Origin: Candidatus Peribacteraceae bacterium
GTDB lineage: Bacteria; Patescibacteriota; Gracilibacteria; Peribacterales; Peribacteraceae
Length of the DNA: 32,344 nt
Assembly (NCBI GenBank): GCA_028711445.1
Contig: JAQTSD010000017.1
Span: 1 to 32,344 of the forward strand
Direction: 5' to 3'
Shown here piece after piece: positions 20,842 to 28,360 of this stretch. Made by a program: the position numbers and the translations under genes. Under the pieces are notes generated by a model. That model did not search any database, was not told the origin of the DNA, and was given only the letters and a program-made list of their open reading frames with translations. Position 1 is the first letter of the stretch. Each line of letters opens with the position of its first letter.

Positions 20842-21693
20842 ATGCGCCACGGGCTGATCCTCATCGACAAGCCGGCCGGTATCACGAGTCACGATTGTGT
20901 GGCGCGGGTGCGCACAGCGCTCCATGAGCGCGACATCGGACACTTGGGAACTCTCGATCCGGCTGCGACAGGGCTCCTCGTCCTCGCTGTCGGACGCAAA
21001 GCACTCAAAGTCGTGGAGCTCTTTCGGGATCTTCCCAAAGAGTACGAGGCGCAGATGCGTTTCGGCATGGTGAGCGTAACGTACGATGGCGATGGTGTTC
21101 TCTCGGAAGTTCCGGTAAAGCCCGGCTGGGTGCCGCCGACGCTTGAAGTCGTTCGCAATACCATCGCCGACCGTTTTCTTGGGAAGATCGAGCAGGTGCC
21201 TCCGGCATATTCCGCTGTGCATGTCGGTGGTGAGCGTGCCTATCGCAAGATGCGTCAGGGGCGCACTGTTCAGATCCCCGCGCGGCAGGTGGAGATCAAA
21301 GAGTGCACGATCCTCTCCTATGACTATCCCGTGCTTCGTTTGCGCATAGCTTGCGGCAGCGGTACCTATATCCGTTCCCTTGCGCACGATCTCGGAACAG
21401 TGCTCCACACCGGTGCATATTTGGAGGGATTACGTCGCACGAAAGTGGGGGAGTGGCGCGTTGAGAATGCCGTTCCCCTCGCGAATGCACTGTGGTCTTC
21501 CATTATCCCTCTCAAGGACGTGCTCGCCGATCAGTCTGCCGTCCGGCTCTCCATGGCACAGATGCAGGATGTTCGCTGCGGCCGTGATGTCAATGTTCCC
21601 GTGACATCGCAAGTCATTGCCTGGTACGGCGATCTGCCTATCGCCATCCTCGTTCCAGTCGAAGGACGAGCACATGCGCGGAAGGTGCTGTGA
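20842..21693 (+). CDS. truB: tRNA pseudouridine(55) synthase
   Basis: The 283-residue enzyme converts U55 in the T-loop of tRNAs to pseudouridine. Motifs in order: LILIDKPAGITSHDCV, the catalytic-Asp motif GHLGTLDPAATGLL (Asp39), KEYEAQMRFG, VPPAYSAVHVGGERAYRKMRQG, and RIACGSGTYIRSLAHDLG. A C-terminal extension of about 75 residues may be a PUA-like domain. The start begins the family sequence immediately and has an extended -10 box just upstream. The next gene on the same strand is separated by a repeat element. Confidence 0.95.
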   Translation: MRHGLILIDKPAGITSHDCVARVRTALHERDIGHLGTLDPAATGLLVLAVGRKALKVVELFRDLPKEYEAQMRFGMVSVTYDGDGVLSEVPVKPGWVPPTLEVVRNTIADRFLGKIEQVPPAYSAVHVGGERAYRKMRQGRTVQIPARQVEIKECTILSYDYPVLRLRIACGSGTYIRSLAHDLGTVLHTGAYLEGLRRTKVGEWRVENAVPLANALWSSIIPLKDVLADQSAVRLSMAQMQDVRCGRDVNVPVTSQVIAWYGDLPIAILVPVEGRAHARKVL

Positions 21694-21711
21694 GAAGTTG
21701 GCGTGTCGGCC

Positions 21712-21797
21712 CTTCGAGACAGCCCAGCGTGCCATGTTGAGGAGGAGCCCCGCATATGCGGGGCGATGTCTCGAAGCGTCGACACGCTGACCTCCTC
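21712..21797. repeat. Complex intergenic repeat with interleaved inverted arms
   Basis: Arms appear in the order a-b-c, a perfect 18-bp palindrome, then a'-b'-c': CTTCGAGACA (21712-21721), CAGCGTG (21725-21731), GAGGAGG (21739-21745), GCCCCGCAT/ATGCGGGGC (21747-21764), TGTCTCGAAG (21767-21776), CACGCTG (21783-21789), CCTCCTC (21791-21797). The second half resembles the widespread TTCGA...CTCAGGGTGAC intergenic repeat. It lies 18 bp after the truB stop. Confidence 0.7.
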
Positions 21798-21840
21798 AGG
21801 GTGACACGCCTTTGCTGGTGTTTTCGTTATGAGCTTGGTT

Positions 21841-21846
21841 TAAAGT
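21841..21846 (+). promoter_or_regulatory. -10 box of the TMTC-like gene, leaderless
   Basis: TAAAGT ends 6 nt before the ATG at 21853. No clear -35 box is visible. Confidence 0.4.
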
Positions 21847-21852
21847 AAGACC

Positions 21853-23517
21853 ATGGTCGACGACGAGCATTTTTCGCGCACACAGAAGTGGCTCCTGATT
21901 TGTGGGATCGTTGCCCTCACACTAGTCGTGTATGGTCGATCGCTCGGAAATGAATTCGTCACATGGGATGATGGATCGCTCATCATAGAGAATCCGCTCG
22001 TCCACTCCTTGTCCTTTTCGTCGCTCATTGGAGCGTTCACAAGCTATGACCCTGAGCTTTACGTGCCGCTTACAACACTTAGTTATCAGTTCAATTACTT
22101 CGTCGCAGGACTCCATCCGTTCACCTATCACTTCACCAATCTTGCTCTCCACATCCTCAATGTACTCGGTGTTGTGTGGGTGGTCTTTCTTCTTTATAAG
22201 AAGAAGAGCGTGGCAATCGCTGTGGGATTGCTCTTCGCCGTACACCCGCTCAACACTGAAGCAGTCGCATGGGCGAGCGCACGCAAGGATGTGCTTGTGA
22301 CCGTATTTTTCCTGCTCACGCTTGGTTGGTACATCACTTTCTTAAGGACGAGTGAACAGCGCTATCGTCTTTGGAGTGTCATAGCGTTCCTACTCGCGCT
22401 CCTTTCAAAAGTTACGGTAATCCTGACGCCGTTTCTCCTTCTGCTCATCGATTGGTATGAAGGCAAGCCCGTCAATCGTACGGCACTGAAAGAGAAATGG
22501 CCGTACCTGTTTCTTGCTGTCCTTTTCGGCGTCGTCGCGTGGTTCGGAAAGGCCACGAGCGGGTCATTCCTCTTCGAGAAAGTGCTTATCGGTATGAAAT
22601 CCATCATCTTTTACCTCTTGAAGCTCCTCTGGCCGGTGCATCTCTCCGCGATTTATCCCTACACGTCTCCCATCGCTCTCTCTACGTCGGATCTATTTTT
22701 CTCCACTGCGGCGGTCATCGCTCTCTGCGTGGTCGTGTACATCTTCCGACGGCATCGGATTATCGTCTTCGCATGGCTTTTTTATCTCAGCATGCTCCTA
22801 CCAACGCTTACCAATATCACCAGAGGCAGAAACGAGTTACTCGATGTCATCTTCGCCTCGGATCGCTACGCATACATCCCCGTCATCGGAATCCTCATTT
22901 TTGCGGGGCTTCTTTTTCAAGCTTTGCGCAATCGCTGGCGACGTATCGCAGACGGCGGATTGGCTCTTCTTATCTGTATGCTTGCTATCGCAGCGTATGC
23001 ACAGTCGCTTACGTGGAAGGATTCGCGCTCGCTCTTCACGCAGGTACTCGCGTGCTATGCCAATTCCTATGTGGCGCATACGAACATCGGCACGGAGCTT
23101 TTCAAGTCGGGTGATATCGACGGTGCGATGGCGGAGTACGAGCGGGCGGTGGCCATCCGCCCCGACGGAACGACCTACTACAATATTGGACAGATCCATC
23201 TCTCGTACGGTCGGACGAACGATGCAATTGCCGCCTTTCGCAGTGCCATCGCTGTCAGTCACAAAGATCCTGATCCGTTCACGTACTTGGGTGTCCTGCT
23301 CCTTGAACAGGGGAATGCTTCCGAAGGGAAGGCGATGCTCGAGAAGGCGTATGCCCTCAAGGGCGCGATGCCACAGACGGCATACTATCTCGGAGTGATT
23401 GCCGCACAGGAAGGACGAAAGGAGGAGGCTGCCGCTTTCTTCCGGGAATCCATCACGCTCGGGATGGATTCGGCCGAAGTGGAGCCAAACCTCAGGGCGT
23501 TGGGGGTGGGGGAGTGA
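21853..23517 (+). CDS. TMTC-like GT-C membrane protein with C-terminal TPR repeats
   Basis: The 554-residue protein has a hydrophobic N-terminal part of about ten membrane helices. The first loop has the acidic pair FVTWDDGSLIIENP, the typical GT-C position for metal or lipid-sugar binding. LTTLSYQFNYFVAGLHPFTYHFTNLALHILN and AVHPLNTEAVAWASARKDVL match the TMTC/O-mannosyltransferase-like family. From about residue 407 there are roughly four tetratricopeptide repeats (TNIGTELFKSGDIDGAMAEY, YYNIGQIHLSYGRTNDAIAAF and so on). Related proteins transfer sugars from lipid-linked donors to exported proteins. It would sit in the membrane with the TPR part outside. The acceptor is unknown. Surface proteins such as the Ser/Thr-rich one at 1860 would be natural candidates, but this is speculation. 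Confidence 0.8.
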   Translation: MVDDEHFSRTQKWLLICGIVALTLVVYGRSLGNEFVTWDDGSLIIENPLVHSLSFSSLIGAFTSYDPELYVPLTTLSYQFNYFVAGLHPFTYHFTNLALHILNVLGVVWVVFLLYKKKSVAIAVGLLFAVHPLNTEAVAWASARKDVLVTVFFLLTLGWYITFLRTSEQRYRLWSVIAFLLALLSKVTVILTPFLLLLIDWYEGKPVNRTALKEKWPYLFLAVLFGVVAWFGKATSGSFLFEKVLIGMKSIIFYLLKLLWPVHLSAIYPYTSPIALSTSDLFFSTAAVIALCVVVYIFRRHRIIVFAWLFYLSMLLPTLTNITRGRNELLDVIFASDRYAYIPVIGILIFAGLLFQALRNRWRRIADGGLALLICMLAIAAYAQSLTWKDSRSLFTQVLACYANSYVAHTNIGTELFKSGDIDGAMAEYERAVAIRPDGTTYYNIGQIHLSYGRTNDAIAAFRSAIAVSHKDPDPFTYLGVLLLEQGNASEGKAMLEKAYALKGAMPQTAYYLGVIAAQEGRKEEAAAFFRESITLGMDSAEVEPNLRALGVGE

Positions 23518-23542
23518 AGGAATGGAAATGTGGACAGGATTC

Positions 23543-23570
23543 TTGACGTCCTGATTCGGGACGTTACAAT
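23543..23570 (+). promoter_or_regulatory. Promoter with inverted repeat in the spacer
   Basis: TTGACG (23543-23548), 16 nt, TACAAT (23565-23570), 24 nt before the ATG at 23595. An inverted repeat ACGTCC/GGACGT (about 23546-23551 and 23559-23564) fills the spacer, so a repressor could bind there. Confidence 0.6.
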
Positions 23571-23594
23571 GGCGCACCTTTTCCTTCTCAATAA

Positions 23595-24209
23595 ATGGCG
23601 TTAGGAACAAGTCGCGGTGAGTATACGTTCTCTGGGCAGTATACCGGTGAACTCGATCGAAAGGTCGTAGGAAAGATGCTCGGTGAAGCATTACAGAAAG
23701 CTGGTTCGACATGTACCTCTTCGTATGCTGGAGAAGAGGGAAAGGTGGAGGGTGGCAGCACTGGCGTAAAATTCAAGCATGTCACCGTCGAGTCGGTTGG
23801 ACGTATGGTGGAGAATTTGCACCGGATGGATGTTTCCATTCATCGCAATTCCTTCGGGGACGATGGTCCGAATAAAGGATGGGGACATGTGACGGGGAAG
23901 CTCTCCAAGGACAGTGTCGAACTCCCCGAAGAATGTTCGGATGCCGGGGATGTCCTGTGTGCGCTTGCACAGGACATGCGTGATTCCCTTCATGCTATTG
24001 GTGTGGAATTCGTGGCAATGGAGGGCAGGACGGGGATGCTGGAGATCACCTTCCGGTCGGTGAATGTTTCGGCGGTGGATGAGGAACTTGAGACCATCAA
24101 AGACAGAGTCGTCCAGCAGCTTCTGTCCGCGCTCTCGAGGCAAAGGATCGCGGTGGGCGGGAACGAGATCGAAACGCAGGCCGTGAAGGTGCCGTTTTCA
24201 AGGGACTGA
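23595..24209 (+). CDS. Protein of unknown function
   Basis: The 204-residue protein is soluble, without signal peptide or membrane helix. Charged and glycine-rich segments alternate (EYTFSGQYTGELDRKVVGKMLGEALQKAG, then HVTVESVGRMVENLHRMDVSIH). The pattern of strands and amphipathic helices suggests a small alpha/beta fold. The C-terminal half contains DEELETIKDRVVQQLLSAL, a likely coiled or packing helix. I recognise no family or catalytic motif. It has a well-formed promoter with a possible operator and is followed by tRNA-Lys on the other strand. Confidence 0.72.
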   Translation: MALGTSRGEYTFSGQYTGELDRKVVGKMLGEALQKAGSTCTSSYAGEEGKVEGGSTGVKFKHVTVESVGRMVENLHRMDVSIHRNSFGDDGPNKGWGHVTGKLSKDSVELPEECSDAGDVLCALAQDMRDSLHAIGVEFVAMEGRTGMLEITFRSVNVSAVDEELETIKDRVVQQLLSALSRQRIAVGGNEIETQAVKVPFSRD

Positions 24210-24236
24210 GAATTGCTTTCTATGAGGCGAATGGAA

Positions 24237-24313
24237 TGGTGGGTCAGGAGGGATTTGAACCCTCGGCCAATTGCTTAAGAGGCAACTGCTCTACCAGACT
24301 GAGCTACTGACCC
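24237..24313 (-). tRNA. tRNA-Lys(CTT)
   Basis: On the minus strand: acceptor arms GGGTCAG/CTGACCC, D-arm GCTC/GAGC, anticodon stem GTTGC/GCAAT with loop CTCTTAA (anticodon CTT), T-arm GAGGG-TTCAAAT-CCCTC, discriminator A and an encoded CCA (24237-24239). The 150 bp to its right hold no visible gene. Confidence 0.97.
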
Positions 24314-24464
24314 GGAGAGAAACGGAAAGAATGTGCTGACAGATGGAAGCAAAGGTGCGTCTCATGGGGCTCTGGATGAATCACAACAAACGAATCTGCA
24401 GCTGGCAGAAAATACCAACATAGCAGGCTGACGTAAAGACATTCACTATCTTCTTGTGCGTGTT

Positions 24465-24935
24465 TCACAGCGATTCATCCACTTTTCTAATCATTGTCTT
24501 CGAAGTCTCCGGAGAGATGACGCCTGCCTGAAGGAGACGTGCGATGATCTTGCGAGCTCTGATGGAATCCTTCGCCATCGAAGGATCTTCATTCCCGGTC
24601 TGCGCACTTAGCATGAGTTGAAGAATCCATTCGCGCGCCTCTCGTGCCGATCCGTTGGCGCTTGGTGAGACGTCCGATGGCTTATCGGAAATCATACGTG
24701 CGTCGATGCCTTGCATGAGCGCTGCTGCTGCAGGACCGCTTATAACATTTGCGCGGATGAGAGCGACGATGATTTCATGTGCGGCTCCGATGTTTTCGGG
24801 TCCTTCTACGCTTCGACTCAGCAAGTACGCCATATCCTGTCGCGCGACGAAAGCCGTCGATGGCGGAATAGCTTTCCGATCAATCATCGGTCTATCACCC
24901 GTTTCGCCTGTGGATGGAAGAGTATCAGATGCCAT
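24465..24935 (-). CDS. Small protein with duplicated helical motif, unknown
   Basis: The 156-residue protein has an internal repeat: AHEIIVALIRANVISGPAAA (then MQGIDARMI) and ARKIIARLLQAGVISPETSK (then MIRKVDESL). Both follow the pattern II-x-x-L-x-x-A-x-VIS ... M-x-x-x-D. Between them lies a third helical segment, AREWILQLMLSAQTG. No family is recognised; a protein-binding role is possible. The start at 24935 was preferred over one 44 codons upstream, because that longer form overlaps the preceding gene. The upstream gene on the same strand ends 26 bp before, so they are probably cotranscribed. TACACT lies 10 nt before the ATG. Confidence 0.65.
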   Translation of the reverse strand: MASDTLPSTGETGDRPMIDRKAIPPSTAFVARQDMAYLLSRSVEGPENIGAAHEIIVALIRANVISGPAAAALMQGIDARMISDKPSDVSPSANGSAREAREWILQLMLSAQTGNEDPSMAKDSIRARKIIARLLQAGVISPETSKTMIRKVDESL

Positions 24936-24961
24936 TTTTCTGCGAAGTGTACTCCCGCTTG

Positions 24962-25576
24962 TCAAGATCCCTGCACACTCTCCATGCAATATCGCTGAAT
25001 GGTGCGCCAGTCGAAGGGGAACTGATGCGTCTCGAGTGCCCGCACGATGGCGGCGAAGCAGTGCCATGGGGTGGAGCCGTCATAGGTGAAGGCGCATCCG
25101 CTTTCTTGGATGGCATCGTAGGGTTCGAGCGTCTTGCAGGCGGGAGTAATCGGCACCACGCCGAAACGCAGGCAGTCGGTGAGCTCGGGAAGATCTCCGG
25201 GATTGCTCAAGAAGAGCGCCATATCTGCTGCCGCGAGCATCGCCTGCACCGCTTCTTTCTTATTGGGGATGATGGCGATCCGATGGCGGTGCTCTTTTGC
25301 AAGATTCGTGAAAAGTTTTCCGAAGGCAGAGGATCCCTTGCCGAGGATGAGCATCTCGATGGGCAGCGTGAGCAGCCCCGGCAGCACTTGCTGCAGAAGT
25401 TCTCCGCCGAGCGCGTCGGTCATGCCGGCGGGTAAGCACACCATGGGGCGTTTCGGTTCCATCGGCCATCCCAATTCCTTCTGAATCGCCACCTTATTGC
25501 GTACCTTCTGTTCGAGGGACTTGGAGCCGTATGCGCTTGCGATTGCTGTGTTGGCGGTAGGGGAGAGGGGTGCCAT
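24962..25576 (-). CDS. Stand-alone C-terminal half of a glycogen/starch synthase-like glycosyltransferase
   Basis: The 204-residue protein aligns by eye with the C-terminal Rossmann domain of GT5 glycogen synthase (GlgA), starting at the interdomain linker: NKVAIQKELGWPMEPKRPMV, then LPIEMLILGKGSSAFGKLFTNLA, and RIAIIPNKKEAVQAMLAAADMALFLSNPGDLPELTDCLRFGVVPITPA. In GlgA the last segment is [22 protein letters not shown] with a catalytic Glu; here EPCGL is replaced by DLPEL. The N-terminal GT5 domain is absent, and no fragment of it is visible upstream. It may be a nucleotide-sugar-binding remnant or need a partner. It probably forms an operon with the next gene. A TATACT box (25600-25605) lies upstream. 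Confidence 0.72.
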   Translation of the reverse strand: MAPLSPTANTAIASAYGSKSLEQKVRNKVAIQKELGWPMEPKRPMVCLPAGMTDALGGELLQQVLPGLLTLPIEMLILGKGSSAFGKLFTNLAKEHRHRIAIIPNKKEAVQAMLAAADMALFLSNPGDLPELTDCLRFGVVPITPACKTLEPYDAIQESGCAFTYDGSTPWHCFAAIVRALETHQFPFDWRTIQRYCMESVQGS

Positions 25577-25599
25577 GGGAGATGTTTATTTATCCTCAT

Positions 25600-25605
25600 A
25601 GTATA
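25600..25605 (-). promoter_or_regulatory. Possible -10 box of the GlgA-half operon
   Basis: TATACT on the minus strand, 23 nt before the ATG at 25576. No ribosome binding site at proper spacing follows; an AGGA is too far from the start codon. Confidence 0.35.
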
Positions 25606-25799
25606 GCGCAAAACCACTCTTCCTAGAAGAGGGAGATGTCTTGTAAATTCCATCGAATATTCTTTGATAACGCATGATGTGAAAGGTGGCGTGGGATGCA
25701 GTTATCCTGTTTAAAAAAGGCATGCTTTCGGCATTCATTCCCGGACAACTCACCGGCGAGTGGTTGTCCTTCGTTTCCTTCTCGTGCATGCTCCCTGTC

Positions 25800-26759
25800 A
25801 TGGAACATCTCGTTCTCATTGATGGACATCACTTGATGTACCGGGCGTACTGGGCGATCCCCCGGACACTTTCGACCAAGAGCGGCGAGCAGACGAATGC
25901 CGTATTCGGAGTGGCGTCGATGCTCCTAACCATCTTGGGCAAGGAAGAGCCTACACATATGCTTCTGTGTTTCGACGCGGGCGAGGAAACCTTTCGCCAC
26001 CAGGAGAATGCCACTTATAAGGAAGGTCGTGCGGAAACTCCCGATGATTTCTATACGCAGATCCCACGGATTATGGAGCTCGTAGACGCATTCGGTTTTC
26101 CTCATGTCTCCGAACTCAAATATGAAGCGGACGATTTCCTCGGCACCTATGCGAAGGCGGGGGAAGCTAAAGGTATGCAGGTTACCATCGTGACCGGAGA
26201 TCGCGATGCCTTGCAACTTGCGAGTGAGCGCGTGCGGATTGCCATTCCTCATAAAGGGTATCAGCAAGCGGAATATCTTGGTCCCAAGGAGATCGAAGCG
26301 AAATACGGCGTGCGGCCGGATCAGATTGCTTCATACAAAGGACTGACTGGTGATGCATCGGACAACCTTCCGGGCGTGAAGGGAATCGGTCCGAAGAATG
26401 CCTCCGAGCTTTTGCAGCAGTACGGAACGCTTCACGGCGTCTACCATCATCTTGCAGATATTCGTCCGGCGATTCGTGAGAAGCTCGAACATGATCGGGA
26501 GCAGGCGTTTTTCTGTGAACGTATGGCCGAGCTCGTCTGTGACATTCCATTGCCTGTGGCATTGGATGATCTGGAAGTGAAAGACCTGCCTTCCGAAAGA
26601 ATTGATACATTCTTCACTCGTATGGAGTTTTCGCTTCTCCTGAAGCGTCTGCGCACGTTTGTGCAATCGCCCTATGGGACAACGCACTTCTTACCACTGG
26701 CAGGGCAGGAGCCTTCTCGCATGAAGCAACAGTCACAGGATCAGTTGTTACTCTTTTGA
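25800..26759 (+). CDS. 5'-3' exonuclease (PolA N-terminal-domain type)
   Basis: The 319-residue protein corresponds to the 5'-3' exonuclease/flap nuclease part of DNA polymerase I and lacks the polymerase domain. Motifs: LVLIDGHHLMYRAYWAIP (metal-binding Asp), LLCFDAGEETFRHQ, KYEADDFLGTYA with its acidic cluster, VTGDRDALQL, GLTGDASDNLPGVKGIGPKNASELLQQYG (helix-hairpin-helix and catalytic Asp). It would remove RNA primers and flaps at lagging-strand junctions. The start at 25800 begins the family sequence; an in-frame ATG 38 codons upstream adds unrelated residues. The window shows no polA. Whether the polymerase domain is encoded elsewhere cannot be seen. Confidence 0.9.
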   Translation: MEHLVLIDGHHLMYRAYWAIPRTLSTKSGEQTNAVFGVASMLLTILGKEEPTHMLLCFDAGEETFRHQENATYKEGRAETPDDFYTQIPRIMELVDAFGFPHVSELKYEADDFLGTYAKAGEAKGMQVTIVTGDRDALQLASERVRIAIPHKGYQQAEYLGPKEIEAKYGVRPDQIASYKGLTGDASDNLPGVKGIGPKNASELLQQYGTLHGVYHHLADIRPAIREKLEHDREQAFFCERMAELVCDIPLPVALDDLEVKDLPSERIDTFFTRMEFSLLLKRLRTFVQSPYGTTHFLPLAGQEPSRMKQQSQDQLLLF

Positions 26760-27088
26760 TCGTAAGATTTTTAGAGCGGGGTCTTCCGTGGTTCTCGGAT
26801 ATTTTTCTCGATGTACATGCACGATTTTTCCTTCGAAAATCCCTTAAACTTGTACAGAAATAGTACTCAGGCATTTTTTGCTCAAAATATCTTGAATAAA
26901 AAATCTGTTTCATCCCTTGTAGAAGCAGAATAATCTGAGTAATAAAATTGTTCTCTTTTTCAGATTCTGAATACGAAAGGTAGTCAAAGGCCTCTTGCGC
27001 GGCTAAAACTCCCATCAATAGACTTCTCACCGTACCTACTTCGGGGGTGGTCGTGCATCGATCACTTCTGTCTCTTCCCTTTCTCCCC
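26760..27088. other. AT-rich non-coding stretch upstream of ftsA
   Basis: 329 bp between the exonuclease and ftsA, lower in GC than its flanks. Two candidate promoters are visible: TTGTAG (26917-26922)-17 nt-TAATAA (26940-26945), and TTGCGC (26995-27000)-18 nt-TAGACT (27019-27024), giving leaders of about 135 or 60 nt. A minus-strand open frame crosses it but looks accidental. TTCAG-ATT-CTGAA is a small palindrome near 26960. Confidence 0.4.
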
Positions 27089-28321
27089 ATGCCTAGAGAA
27101 CGTGTCCTTGCGAGCTTAGATATCGGAAGCGCCAAAATTCGCACCGTTGTTGCCGTAGTGGACGGTGCCCAAGAGCACGAGGTTCCCAATGTCATTGGCG
27201 TAGGGCTGTCCCCGTCGCTTGGAATGCGCAAGGGCCACGTGATCGATGTGGAGGAACTCATTCACAATATCATTTCCTCCCTCGAAGATGCGGAACGAAT
27301 GGCAGGAGTCCCCATCAATCATGTCTTTGTCGGAATGAGCGGGGCACACATCGAAGCATTCGACAGCCGCGGAGTGATCGCTATCTCGGGTTCCGAGATC
27401 ACGATGGAAGATGTCGGCCGCGTGCTCGACGCCGCGCAGGCGGTGAGCATCCCGGCGAACCGCCGCATCCTGCACATCGAGCCGAAGTCCTACTCGGTCG
27501 ACGAGCAACGTGGGATCAAGAATCCGGTGGGGATGACGGGTATCCGTCTCGAGGTGGAGGCGCATATCATCACTGGGCACATTCAACATGTGAAGAACAT
27601 CGAGAAGTGCATCGACCAGGCGGGTGTGGATATCGACGATATCGTCCCGGCCACCATCGCGGCATCCGAGGCGGTCCTTACCAAGCGCCAGAAGGAGCTC
27701 GGTGCGGTCCTCGTGGATATCGGAGCCGGCTCGACGAGCATGGCGGTCTTCGAGGAAGGGACTATCCTTCACTCGGTCTGTCTGCCGATCGGCGGCGAGA
27801 GTGTGACAAACGACATCGCCATCGGGCTCAGGACCTCCATCGATACCGCCGAGAAGATTAAGATCGAGTTCGGGTCGGTGTTGCCGGAGGAGATCGCCGA
27901 GCGCGAGATGATTGATCTCTCCTCGGTGAGTAAGGTGGATTCGCAGACGGTGAGCAAGCGCTACATGGCCGAAATCATGCAAGCGCGTTACTTCGAAATC
28001 TTCTCCCTTATTAAGGAGGAACTAAAGCGCATCGGCCGCAGCGGCATGCTGCCCGCAGGGGCGCTTCTGACGGGCGCAGGCGTGAAGGCCCCCGGCGTGC
28101 TCGATCTCGCGCGTGATGTGCTGGGACTGCCTGTTCAGATGGGCTTCCCCGTGGATATCGGCGGCGTCATCGAGAAGGTGGACGATCCGGCTTATGCGAC
28201 GGCACTCGGCACGCTCGTCTGGGGGATGCGCGAGGGCGGATCGGCTCCGCGCATGGGTTCCATGCAGTTGAAGCGCGCTGCGGCCCAGGTCGGTTCGTGG
28301 TTCCGCAGTCTCTTACCTTGA
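27089..28321 (+). CDS. ftsA: Cell division protein FtsA
   Basis: The 410-residue actin-like ATPase anchors FtsZ to the membrane. Visible are the first phosphate loop (VLASLDIGSAKIRTVVAVVDG), the FtsA-specific 1C region (about residues 80-165) ending in RIHLEV-type strands, the second phosphate loop (GAVLVDIGAGSTSMAVFEEG), and the adenosine motif LLTGAGVKAPGVLDLA. The C-terminus VGSWFRSLLP is a short amphipathic helix that fits the membrane-targeting tail. The start at 27089 was chosen over an ATG 14 codons upstream because it begins at the conserved fold. The leader is pyrimidine-rich, without a Shine-Dalgarno sequence. ftsZ follows after 39 bp, the classical ftsAZ operon. Confidence 0.95.
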   Translation: MPRERVLASLDIGSAKIRTVVAVVDGAQEHEVPNVIGVGLSPSLGMRKGHVIDVEELIHNIISSLEDAERMAGVPINHVFVGMSGAHIEAFDSRGVIAISGSEITMEDVGRVLDAAQAVSIPANRRILHIEPKSYSVDEQRGIKNPVGMTGIRLEVEAHIITGHIQHVKNIEKCIDQAGVDIDDIVPATIAASEAVLTKRQKELGAVLVDIGAGSTSMAVFEEGTILHSVCLPIGGESVTNDIAIGLRTSIDTAEKIKIEFGSVLPEEIAEREMIDLSSVSKVDSQTVSKRYMAEIMQARYFEIFSLIKEELKRIGRSGMLPAGALLTGAGVKAPGVLDLARDVLGLPVQMGFPVDIGGVIEKVDDPAYATALGTLVWGMREGGSAPRMGSMQLKRAAAQVGSWFRSLLP

Positions 28322-28360
28322 TTGTTCTTTCCTTTCCTTAGTCTTCTTCCCATCTCAGCC

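Noticed and set aside
26614-27261. Long minus-strand open frame (215 codons) across the ftsA upstream region
   Set aside because: It overlaps the exonuclease 3' end and the ftsA 5' end, its composition differs between parts, and the middle part is AT-rich and of low protein quality. It looks accidental.
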